Source: Malaya genurostris
Taxonomy: Eukaryota; Arthropoda; Insecta; Diptera; Culicidae
Assembly: GCF_030247185.1 (NCBI RefSeq)
Contig: NC_080572.1
Span: forward strand, 90,013,435 to 90,077,434
DNA: 64,000 nt
Reading direction: 5' to 3'
This document shows positions 48,914 to 59,100 of the stretch, one piece after another (positions within the stretch are counted from its first letter, which is position 1; each line of letters begins with the position of its first letter). Below the pieces are notes generated by a model. It had not been told where the DNA came from. It saw nothing but the letters and a program-made list of their open reading frames with translations, and ran no database searches. A program made the translations under genes and the position numbers.

Positions 48914-49468
48914 TACACACTTAGAAAATTTCGCAGAATTCGGTAATTTTTTACCGAATTTTCAACAGCTGAACGTTCGGTAATTAAATTGATTACCGAT
49001 CGTTCGGTAATTGCTGAACTGTCAAACAACTACCGTAAACTGTAAACCAAATGAATCTAACTGATTGTTCGGTATTTTTTTGTTTGTTTGTTTTCCTTTG
49101 GTTAAAATTCTGGATTTTCGAATTTTAAAAATCGACACAAATTCACATAAACGAATGCAGTAAATTCCCACCTTTCACCTAGTTTCACGACAATCAGTTT
49201 TCACAGAAGTTCGGTTATTGGAAGATAATTTTACCATACGGACGGTATGGTTTTTACCGTACTCGGCGACTATTCAGATTTACCGTATGAATTGTATATC
49301 TATTTACAGAATTCTGTAATGAAAACTTGCGTAAAACTGATACCGGTAAAAATTTACATAATTGTTGTAAAATGAAGTTCATGTACCGAAATATCGGTAA
49401 TTTCTATTGATTACCGAAAGTTCCCGTCAAAACAATTACCGAACATCGGAATCGAATCTTAGTGTGTA
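48914..49468. mobile_element. CGGTAA-rich MITE with TACACACT ends
   Basis: The left end is TACACACTTAGAAAATTTCG and the right end, reverse-complemented, is TACACACTAAGATTCGATTC. The interior is saturated with TTCGGTAA / TTACCGAA words in both orientations (ATTCGGTAATTTTTTACCGA, TTCGGTAATTAAATTGATTA). A 5'-decayed relative lies at 52375-52590 in the opposite orientation. No coding sequence. TA at both edges fits a Tc1/mariner-type target duplication. Confidence 0.8.
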
Positions 49469-49554
49469 CGATCAATTCGGTTAAACAAGAATATGTAAAT
49501 CAGTTAAGTTTTTTTATTAAAAGATGTTTCTTTTTCAAATTCAATTTATCTATA

Positions 49555-50560
49555 TATAAAAATGGATGTAAGTTTGTATGTTTGTAACGCCATAACTTCG
49601 GAACTACTGAACGGATTGCCACCAAACTTGGCACAGGTACCTCTAGAATTTTAGAGATGGTTTAGGGTGTATATTTATAGTGGAGGGAGCGTAGCAAGTG
49701 TCATTAACAAGAGGGGGTCATGAAAAAATTCATATAAGTTGAAGACCATAGAAACATTTTGCATACCTTAGATATGACTAGAAGGGGGGTTGATGTAGCA
49801 AGTGCCTGTAAAAAGGGGGGTGTAATGTTCAAAACGGCATAATTCCGAAATTACTGAACGGATTGTCACCAAACTTGGCACAGATACTTCATGGTCTTCT
49901 GAGATAGTCATAAGGGTATTTAATGGGTGAGGGAGCGTAGTAAGTGTCCTTAACAGGAGGGGGGTCATGAAAAAAATTGTCTAATTTGACGAGAATCTAT
50001 ACTTTTTGAAGACCATAGAAACATTTTGCATATATTAGATATGATTATATGGGGGGTGGATGTAGCAAGTGCCTTTAAAAATGGGGGTGTAATGTTTATA
50101 ATGGCATAACTCCGAAACTACTGAACGGATTGCTATCACACCTGTCACAGATGCCTTTTGCTCTTCAGAAATTTTTGTAAGGGTTTTTTTATTGGGGAGG
50201 GACCGTGGCAAGTGTCCTAAGCAGTGGTAATGAAAAAATGTGTTTCATTTGACGATAATCGATACTTTTTGAAGACCATACATACTTTTTGTGCAACTTA
50301 GATGTGATTATAAGGGTATTCGTGTGGGGTTGATGTAGTACGTGCCTCTAAAATGGGGGTTGTAATGTTTGCAACGGCATAACTCCGGAACTACTGAACG
50401 GATTGCTATCAAATTTGGCACCGATACTTCTTACTCTTCAGAGGTGATCATTAGAGAATTTTCAGGGGGGAGAGTGTGTAGCAAGTGTCCTTAACATGGG
50501 GGGAGACGGTCAATGACGAAATTTATATAATTTGAAAAAAATCTACATTTAGACTAGAAG
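49555..50560 (+). repeat. Tandem array of ~250-275-bp units
   Basis: The motif 'CATAACTCCGGAACTACTGAACGGATTG..CCAAACTTGGCACAGATAC' recurs at about 49588, 49836, 50104 and 50377, with a fifth degenerate copy near 50757. Each unit also carries GGGAGCGTAGCAAGTGTC.TTAACA and TTTTTGAAGACCATAGAAACATTTTGCA. Spacings are 248, 268 and 273 bp. It starts with TATCTATATATAAAAATGGA. No long open frame. Confidence 0.88.
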
Positions 50561-51029
50561 AAGGGTTTTTGAAAATAAATGCTCATCTCCATTTTTTTGT
50601 AAAACAAGAGAGTGAAAAAAATTTCAAGATCGTAGTAGATAGTATCACTGTTGCTAATTTGAATGCAAAGCAATTTGCAGGGAATTCAAAAAACTAAGGG
50701 AAAATAAACTTTATCTGCCTATGAACACGAGTGTATTTAAGTCTCAGCATAAATACGAAACAACTAAACGAATCGCCACCAAGTTTGGCACATGTAACAA
50801 AGGTGGGAATCGATATTTTTTGAAAAGCATAGATAGTTTCTACACTATTCAGAGTAATCATGGAGAAGATTAGTAGTAAGTTCACTGACAAAAAAGGAAT
50901 TTAAATCAAAATAGATTTTAATATTATATTGAGGGTGAGGGAGTGTAGCAAGTGCTCCGAACATGGAAAGTGGAAGGGAAAATTGATCGGATTTTACGAA
51001 AAATTTGTGCTTCTTTAGGAGTACAACAT
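50561..51029. other. Decayed extension of the tandem array
   Basis: Contains a degenerate fifth unit and GAGGGTGAGGGAGTGTAGCAAGTGCTC at about 50930. No coding sequence was recognised. Confidence 0.5.
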
Positions 51030-51450
51030 TTTGATGGTTCGTTTGAATGTTACCATCAAGTTTGAAGATCAAATGACTGCGACTTTTGGTTCCGGAGATA
51101 TGATGGTATTAGAGACGTAACCGACAAAATGGTTTTTTTTTCTTTACCGCGCAATTTTCTCAGAGATGGCTAAACCGATTTTAAGAAGCTTAGATTCGTT
51201 TGAAAACTACTATTGGGCCATTGATCAAGTTTGAAGATCAAATGACTGCGACTTCTGGTTCCGGAAATATGATGGTATAAGTGACGTAACGTTTGTGCTC
51301 AAAAGTTTAAGCACTTAAGTTTGTGAACACAAACATTTTCTGATCTCGTCGAGCTGAATCGAATGGTATTTGGCCCTATGGGTTTCCCAGGATCCATTCA
51401 AAAGCCGTGTTTCCAGTAATTCTAATACCTTTCTTTAGAGAAAGGCAAAA
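51030..51450 (-). repeat. Dispersed repeat family, reverse copy with duplicated module
   Basis: The right edge is CCTTTCTTTAGAGAAAGGC, the terminal hairpin. Reading leftward come AATCGAATGGTAT, the TCTGATCTCGTCGAGCTGAAT block, then TTGAAGATCAAATGACTGCG + TTCTGGTTCCGGA twice (about 51062 and 51229), showing internal module duplication. Confidence 0.75.
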
Positions 51451-51456
51451 AACGAT

Positions 51457-51469
51457 CGGAAAAATAGTT
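51457..51469. repeat. Target-site duplication, left
   Basis: CGGAAAAATAGTT, repeated at 52375-52387. Confidence 0.8.
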
Positions 51470-52374
51470 TTTTTTTCATAAATACGTTTATTTCTTAAGG
51501 CAGTTTACATAAGTTTTTCTTCGCCGTAGCATCACTTTTACATAATATTCTTATCCTAATTTAATTCTAACATAGTCACAACGTTTTGCATTTATTAAAA
51601 CATATTCTCTTATTACTTAAATATCATCTTAGGTAACTCGTCATTAATTATGAAATCTACTCGGAAATATTATTTGAACCAAACGATTAACTTCTATAAA
51701 TTATAAAATAAGCTGTTATTTTCAGACATTTTGTTAATAATTTCATAAACTGTTTCGAGTTTGTTTGTATCATTACATTATTTTTATTCTAATTTAGCTA
51801 TTGGTTGAACTCATGGACGCAGCTGGGATCAGAACTAAGTCTTGAAAGGGGCCTTTATTAAATTGAAACTCCAGTTTTCTTTATGAAATGATAAATAAGT
51901 TTCATGTATGAAAGGTCACGACAAGCAAGAATGTCTCGAACTGGGATATTGGATAGTCTACCTTGGGTACGCAAAGAATTTATTAGTTGAGATCTGACAT
52001 CACGATACTCCACGCATGTCCAAACGACATGATCAATATCTCGATAACCTTCGCCACAAGCACAATGATTAGTCTCGGAGAGCCCAATTCGAAGGAGATG
52101 TGCATCTAACGTGTAGTGATTGGACATGAGTCTAGACATCACACGAATGAAATCTCTACTCACATCCAGTCCCCTGAACCATGCCTTTGTCGATATTTTC
52201 GGAATAATTGAGTGCATCCACCAACCCAGATCATCTTTATCCCAAGAAGCTTGCCAGCTGGCAAGTGTTCTTTGGCGAGACGAGCTATAGAATTCGTTGA
52301 AAGCAATTGGTCTCTAATAAATTTCACCCTCATTTTTTTTTTTTTAAACGAATTTCAAAAACATATCCGAAGTT
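51470..52374 (-). mobile_element. 5'-truncated I-like non-LTR retrotransposon with 5' filler
   Basis: A minus-strand 3' fragment of the same family as 10271-10915 but longer. It consists of a T run (A tail), the 3' UTR and the last part of ORF2. Family similarity stops at about 52331. The remaining ~43 bp to the duplication (starting AACTTCGGATATGTTTTTG on the minus strand and ending in an A13 run) are not related and look like filler added at the 5' junction. The flanking CGGAAAAATAGTT duplications show a single integration event, inside a copy of the TACACACT MITE family. Confidence 0.87.
51858..52317 (-). pseudogene. ORF2 C-terminal fragment of the truncated I-like element
   Basis: This open stretch continues from RPIAFNEFYSS and RTLASWQASWDKDDLGWW to SIIPKISTKAWFRGLDVSRD, the CACGEGYRDIDHVVWTC finger-like motif, and an end at KKTGVSI. 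It aligns throughout with the last ~150 residues of the full-length ORF2 at 28111. An in-frame TAG near 52306 and the absence of RT and endonuclease make it non-functional. Confidence 0.88.
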
Positions 52375-52590
52375 CGGAAAAATAGTTAGAATAAAAATGA
52401 AATTCACCGAATCATCCGACAGTTTTCACAACGTTTACAGAACTGTTTGGTAGTTTTTGACAGTTTAATATGGCAAGATGATTGCCGAACGCTTTGTAAG
52501 CAATTCAGTAATGGAACTGATTATCGAATAGTCAGCTGTTGAAAATTTGACCAGTATTACCGAGTTCTGTAAAACTTTCTACATGTGTTA
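52375..52590 (-). repeat. Remnant of the TACACACT MITE family, interrupted by the I-like insertion
   Basis: Minus-strand reading ACACATGTAGAAAGTTTTAC, AGAACTCGGTAATACTGG, TTTTCAACAGCTGAC and TTGCCGAAC-like words match the left half of 48914-49468. The first 13 bases are the duplicated target of the retrotransposon. Confidence 0.7.
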
Positions 52591-52998
52591 AAGTTGTCTC
52601 CCCCATCGCTAGATAAATTTTGGTGAAAAAAGACATCACTTTATTCAGAAAAACTTAATCAATGATCTTTTGAATTTCCACTCAATAACACCGCAGAAAA
52701 CTGTTTCTGCATAATATAATGTCTCAGCGATTTCGCTAAAGACAGTTAATGAAAACTTATTTTATTTCACAGAATCGAACCAAGAATACTTTGATCGTCA
52801 GTAAGTTGTCTAGAAAAAAAACGATTCAAATTTCGATGAGTGCTTTATTACATGCAAAAGAATGAATTAATGACGCCTCCAATATACGGATAGTGCTCGG
52901 CACGAGAATTTAAACACAGATTCCATTACGATGATCCGTCGAACGGTTAATATTCTAACACAATGCATCTGCATGAGTAACTACCATCATTCAACTGT
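52591..52998 (-). other. Downstream flank / 3' UTR of the lysozyme gene
   Basis: Non-coding. On the minus strand the lysozyme stop is followed by AT-rich sequence. No canonical AATAAA stands out as the certain signal, so the transcript end is unknown. Confidence 0.4.
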
Positions 52999-53145
52999 CT
53001 AGATCTGTGTACTCGCAGCGTAGTGAATGCACTGATCGATCTTACTCTGGTAAGCAACCGGGACCGCACTTTTGCAGCCATAGCCTCCCAGCTTGTGAAT
53101 AGCGGCATGATCCAAACAGTCAATGATTCCATCTCCGTTGCAATC
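52999..53145 (-). CDS. Lysozyme exon 4 (C-terminus and stop)
   Basis: The acceptor is TTTTTTGTAG|GAT. It encodes the conserved DCNGDGIIDCLDHAAIHKLG + GYGC core, then SAVPVAYQSKIDQCIHYAA and TAG. Intron 3 (53146-53448) is only 303 bp. Confidence 0.97.
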   Translation of the reverse strand, partial: DCNGDGIIDCLDHAAIHKLGGYGCKSAVPVAYQSKIDQCIHYAASTQI

Positions 53146-56100
53146 CTACAAAAAAGGTAACGGGATACGATTATTATTCTCAACACGTCATCATCATCAT
53201 CATGATTAAGGTACTGTTCCATTTCGAAAACCGGACTGCAGTAAAATTAAAATATTGAAATGTTTAAGAAACAGAACCGGTATCGTTCAGAATTCGAAAC
53301 GAAACGGTACAGATCAGTCAACTGCTGCATCCAACGGTCATTGATCTATACGAAGAACCCCAAACTGGTTTAATAAAGCAAGTCCTGATCGTTGTTGTTG
53401 ATCTTACATGGTCAAGCGTATTTAAATTCCATATATCATCTTCCTTACCTGGCCAAACTTCCTCATGTAACCTTGTACCGTCCGAGCAGCACATAGAGCA
53501 TCATTGGCGCAATTGGCGTATGCTGGAAAATAAAAGTCAATGTTTATTCAATACGGGTTAAGGGAATAAAATGAAAAATGGCACGACTGAACGGAAAAAT
53601 CAAGAACCATCACATACATCAGAAGGTTAAAATAGTAGTTGACTACGTAGCTAGTCACGATAGTGCCTACTGAATCATCTACTGGAAATAACCATGTGCA
53701 CAATGACAAACATAAAAACGTCCGATTCAAGATTTCAACGTAGAAGAGTAAATAGCTGACTTAACCTAAGTCTTATTTTCGAAATTTCATATCATATATT
53801 ACAAAATACGACGAAAAGATGTCGTCAATGAATTATGATTTATGTCGTTCCTTGCTGGTTATTAGTAGGCTGTGCCCATAAGTCTTGAAAATTTCTACCA
53901 CGTCTTTTCTGTCAGGTCGTGTATAAAATAATCAACATATAAATTAACAACAAAAATTATAATTAGACGGTCTTTTGCGGTTCAGTATATAACATGCCCA
54001 TCAATGAGTCCCCGGGCTGCAGGATAGATAGCGTCACTGATTAAAAATTCCTCTAGCAATGTCATCTATCGAAATTGCACGATCTTGAGTTCGTTAGTGT
54101 ATTAGTTATGGTGCTTTCAGTGACGCCACATTTGTAAAATTGGGAACAATGGAGAAAACAGGATTTCGTGTGTTGATAAGACACTGCTCTTAATGAAAAA
54201 AAAAACTGCAAGTAAAAAAGTTACTTGATAAGCACTACCCGAGCTCTACTATAAGCAAGTAAACCAATCTTGACTGGTATGCAGAATTTAAACGTGGTCA
54301 TGCAAACACCGACGATGCACCACGCTCTGCTATATTCCTTGAATTGAAATTCAAAATCATACCGCATCCACCGAATTCGTCAGATGTAGTTCTCGACAAC
54401 TATTTCCTGTACATATATCTAAAAAACTACAAGGATCAGCCTCATGGGGTTGTTCGAGCCATTGTTGTGGAACAAGACAACCAAAACTTCTAATGATCTA
54501 CAATTAAAAAGTTCAATCAATCCGAACCAACACCGAACATCATTTGTCTTGATTTGCATTTGTTTTATTACCGACGAAATTACACCATTACACCCAAACC
54601 TCCATTTACGTACTTTATATATGTATATTTGTATTCTTATACGTACGCATGTGAGCAAGGATTTGTATTTCTTAATACATATAAATATTGGTGAAGTAAA
54701 AGCGATCATTTATATGTATAAATATATACACATATATGCAGACGGGTGAGTTTGTAAGCATACATACATACATATATAAGGTTCGTAAATGGAGGTTTGG
54801 GTGTATCAAAAATGCATGCAATTATATCTTTGTGCATACTTGCGATTTCGATAATTAAGCTTCTCTTCGCCAAGCTTGTGTTCAAGTTTTTTATGCAAGC
54901 AGTTTTTTTTAGCGTTAAGTTTCTCTGCCATTCTGCGATTTCGGTTGAAGCGATAAACTATTTCTCATTATCAATCGAAATCATCTAATATAAATAAGAA
55001 ATTAATCTTTAGCATCCAAAATTTATCCAGGGGTAGTTGTCAATTTCTCATGAGGAAACGACATAACATGGAATTCCGAGCTTGCATGACACAAGATCAG
55101 AGCATACCAATTAATGGCTGAGGCCAGTGTGTTTTAGAGCGTTTTAAAGGGCTATTTTCACGCTTCAAATCTGATTTTCTCAGAAACGGAGACGAATATC
55201 AAAAACCCAACTGACAATCTCTTAGAAAATTAGTTTAGATTATTCAGTGAAAATTTCAGAATGATTGTTTGACTTTAGCGGCCGGGAAAGTCTTTTTTAT
55301 GAAGGAATAATTGCATAGCTGAAAACGGTAACTTTCAACTTGTTCATTGAATACCTCGCCTTCAAAAGCATGGATCAAAAATCTATCCTGACAATGTCTA
55401 GATAATTTAGTTTAGATGCGATTAGTGCATAAAAACATATATGTTGTCTCGATAAAAATTAAGTGAATGTTATTTTTGTAATGGTAAGTCCATTTCTATG
55501 GCGGCACCATTCTGCTCTTGTATGCTGGTAACGTAACGAAACATGAGAGAGAAATAAAATTGGCTCATCAAGGCTGCCAAACAAGCGGTAGCTTTATTGG
55601 ATTTTATGTGATGTAGTCAAACTTGTAACCGAAAATATCAAAACTTTCTTAGCCACCCGGCCACATCGAGAGTCTTTTTACACATTTACGAGAGAGCAGA
55701 GAAATCTAATACGCACAGCGAGCCACACGGTTTTACGCTAACAACTGGCCTCAGCCCTTAAAGCTTTAAATCGTTTTATGGCACGTTTTTATCTTGCTGT
55801 CTAGCAGCAACCTACCTTTAGCATGCTACGAGTAGGACTGAAACGTTAGCTTCAATTTCGCTTCTATTTATAGATTCGCGTACTTCCAACAGCTTCGCTT
55901 TTGCATCGATTGACCAATCAGAGCGATGCTCTCTCTTTGATACATCGCTTACTCCTTCGAAACCGTCGTCTATGGCAGGGAAATTTGGTATGCCGGAGAT
56001 TTTTAGCAGTCAAATAAGACACTGCTCGCTACTAATCAAAATTTCAGTCATATATAATTGAAAATACGTGGCTTGATACATTCAAATCAAAACGTAGAAA

Positions 56101-59100
56101 TATTTCCTATCAAATGATGAAATAATATTAATAATTGATACAAAATACACTGATCTGTAAGTGTTCAAAACCTGACCACATTTCTACGTATATTTTTCCT
56201 TGAGTTTCTGATTTGCACCCCTATATAGAAAATAAAGATGTGTTCCACATCAAAAAATACTCGCTGAAAGCAGATTTGCCTCGAATGATGAAATCATCGC
56301 TGAGACTGAAGCGTATTTTTAGGCTAAGAAGCAGAGCTTAAAAATGAAAGAATCCAATCCGAAAGCCTCATTTTCAATATTATACTGTGTCATTCGTAAA
56401 TGCCGAAACCAGAACAAACGAAGAGAGGCGAAGCATTTTCATTTCTCATTGAAAAAAGAGAGAATATATTTGTCAACGTCACTTTTTCCTCTATGACAAG
56501 ACGAAACCAAACTATCGTCAGCTAACCAGGGATCATCGGCAGAATTTCAATTCTCATTCTTTCATCGATGTATTGAAAATCTGTGACGCTTGGCTATCAA
56601 GAGTGACTAAAATATGACAAATCGAAGTAATTACACCCCAGAACCACTTTGGAAATCAAAACTACCACAGATTCGAGCACCAACAGGTAAAAGTCATTGT
56701 GAAACCTTTTTCTGTCATTTTCGATTCTCAAAGCTTCTGTTGAATAGTTAAACGTTGTTAGTTAAACGTCAACAGTATTATATTATTCAATTTTAGATAT
56801 TAAACGTGGATCCCTTAAAAGGAAACTTATTTCCACTGGGATTCCACACCAATAAATTAGTTAATTGCACATCTTAGAATAAATTGTTTTAATCTCAGTT
56901 TTTCCTATTTTTTTGTTAGTTTTAAAATTTTGCCAGTGTTAATGAACTGAGATTAGTTGCGTCCATTACCAGGGGGCTCCTTGTTGAGCTTTTTGGTGTG
57001 GGGCAATTAAACAAAAAAGTTCGAAAATTCGTGAAGGAATAGCTTAAATTTCAACCGATGTTCATTATGCTCAAGTTTAACCTCGTAAAATAAAGGATCA
57101 ATTTTTAGTTTGAATAAAATATCGATTTTTATCATAACTTGAAAGAAAAAATTGTGGATAGCTTATTTTCGATACACTCCTTACAACAAAAGATTTGTTG
57201 AATCATTAGTTTGAGCTTTGAAGACTGAAAGATTTCAATCCTCAAAGCTCAAAGCTCAAACTAAATTCAATTCTCGTATCATCGACGTCAATCTTCAGCT
57301 GCTCATTCGTTTGAAGAATGTTCATCGAAGACAATATCAACGTTCTCGCGATCCTGCTATGAAAATCTCGCAAAAGAAATTGAACAAATTAAACGTACGG
57401 TGGAAAAGCTCAAAAACTCGCTCAGCAGTTTGAGATTGTTAACAATTTTACTTTAACGTTGTGAGTCCTATTGAAAACGAAATCTCACTGAAATCTGAAA
57501 TGATCAGTCGTTACAAGATGACATTAGTGAGCCGAATTTTGATGAAATTAAGTTAATCGTTAGGAAGCTCAAAAACATGAAGGCTCCTGGTAATGATGGA
57601 ATGTTCAATATTCTTATTAAAAATCTTCACGATGTTGCCTTGAGACTCTTGGTTAAAATTTTCAACAAGCGTGTTTCATTAGTTTACTTCCTCATTATCG
57701 GATCCAACTTAGACTCTACTGGAAGGTGATGGAAAATTCTAATTAAATGGTACTAACATATCAAACGAAACGATTCGTAGTTAATGGCTTGGAAAAAAGC
57801 TAAATAACAGGATTACGTTCAAACTCGCCAAGATAACCTCCATTAATAGATTGCTCCAATGCACAGTGGTCCCAATCATGTAAAAACACGTGTTTTTTAT
57901 TTGCGCTTCAGGGGTTAATTTTGGAGTTTTCATAGCTTCAGAAGAATTTCTGTTTGAAATAGTCCGCTTCTTTTAATATAATCAACTTTTTTGTTTGTGA
58001 ACTTAAAAATATGCTGTCTTTGACAAAAACATTTATTTTAAAAAATAAAATATAGTTGTAGAACATCCGAAAATTCCAAAAATTCATTTAAAAAAAGTTA
58101 TGATGGAAAAACTTGATCTTGGGGCTCTACAATAAAAAATGCATCATATCTCGACACCAATGCATTTTAAAGTGTTCATGTCTTCGACATGTTTTCTTGT
58201 TTCAATATGATCTACAACTTTTTCAAAGACATAAATACTCTATCTCGTATTGTATGCAAAATATTTTGTTCAACTCACTTGTGGATTAATGACAACTTTG
58301 ATTATATTGAAAGAAGCGGACTATTTCAAACAGAAATTATTCTGAAGACATGAAAGCTTCAAAATTAACCCCTTAAAGCGCAAAAAAAAACGCGTGTTTT
58401 GACATGACAGACGATTTGTTTCTTCTAATTAATGATGAAATCAGGTTACATTTATGTGCTGATACATAAAATTATGTTATTATTCGAAACTATTTACCAT
58501 GTCACTTTTCAATTTACACGGAATAAATTTCGAATCGTGAATCACTTGTACCTCAGCAACGAGGTAATACGCTCAGCAATGTCATTTGAAAACGCATAAA
58601 AAAGGGATAAAATGAAAAACTTTGTAACACTATAATTTATATGCAAATATTTCAGCTCCACGAGCACCAAAAATGACATATTCACCAAAATTCTACATTT
58701 CTACCATGTACTGATAAACCTTCTATGAAACATTAGTAGCGAAGAAAGTTTGTAGCGTCTGATAAAAGTAAAGAAAAAGTTTGCGCCACAAGTGCGCTCT
58801 ACCCCATCTTATCCTTCAAACTCTCAAAGCAGTTCTCACCTATGGGGAAGACGACGGCAATTTTCATATGATTCTGTTGCCTCTCAATAACGGACATTAT
58901 CGACAATCAATATACTTTAAAATATTACCGTGATAAGATCTATTAAATACTAGTTTTGTCTGTCCGCACGTGAATGTATGGCCATTAATAAGTATTATTA
59001 ACTGATCCCGGATTACAGTGCTCTAACAGAGGCTACTTACCGCCTTGTGAATCTGGAACATCGCCCTGCAGAACCGGTTTGCCAGCATCGGCCCAGTAAG

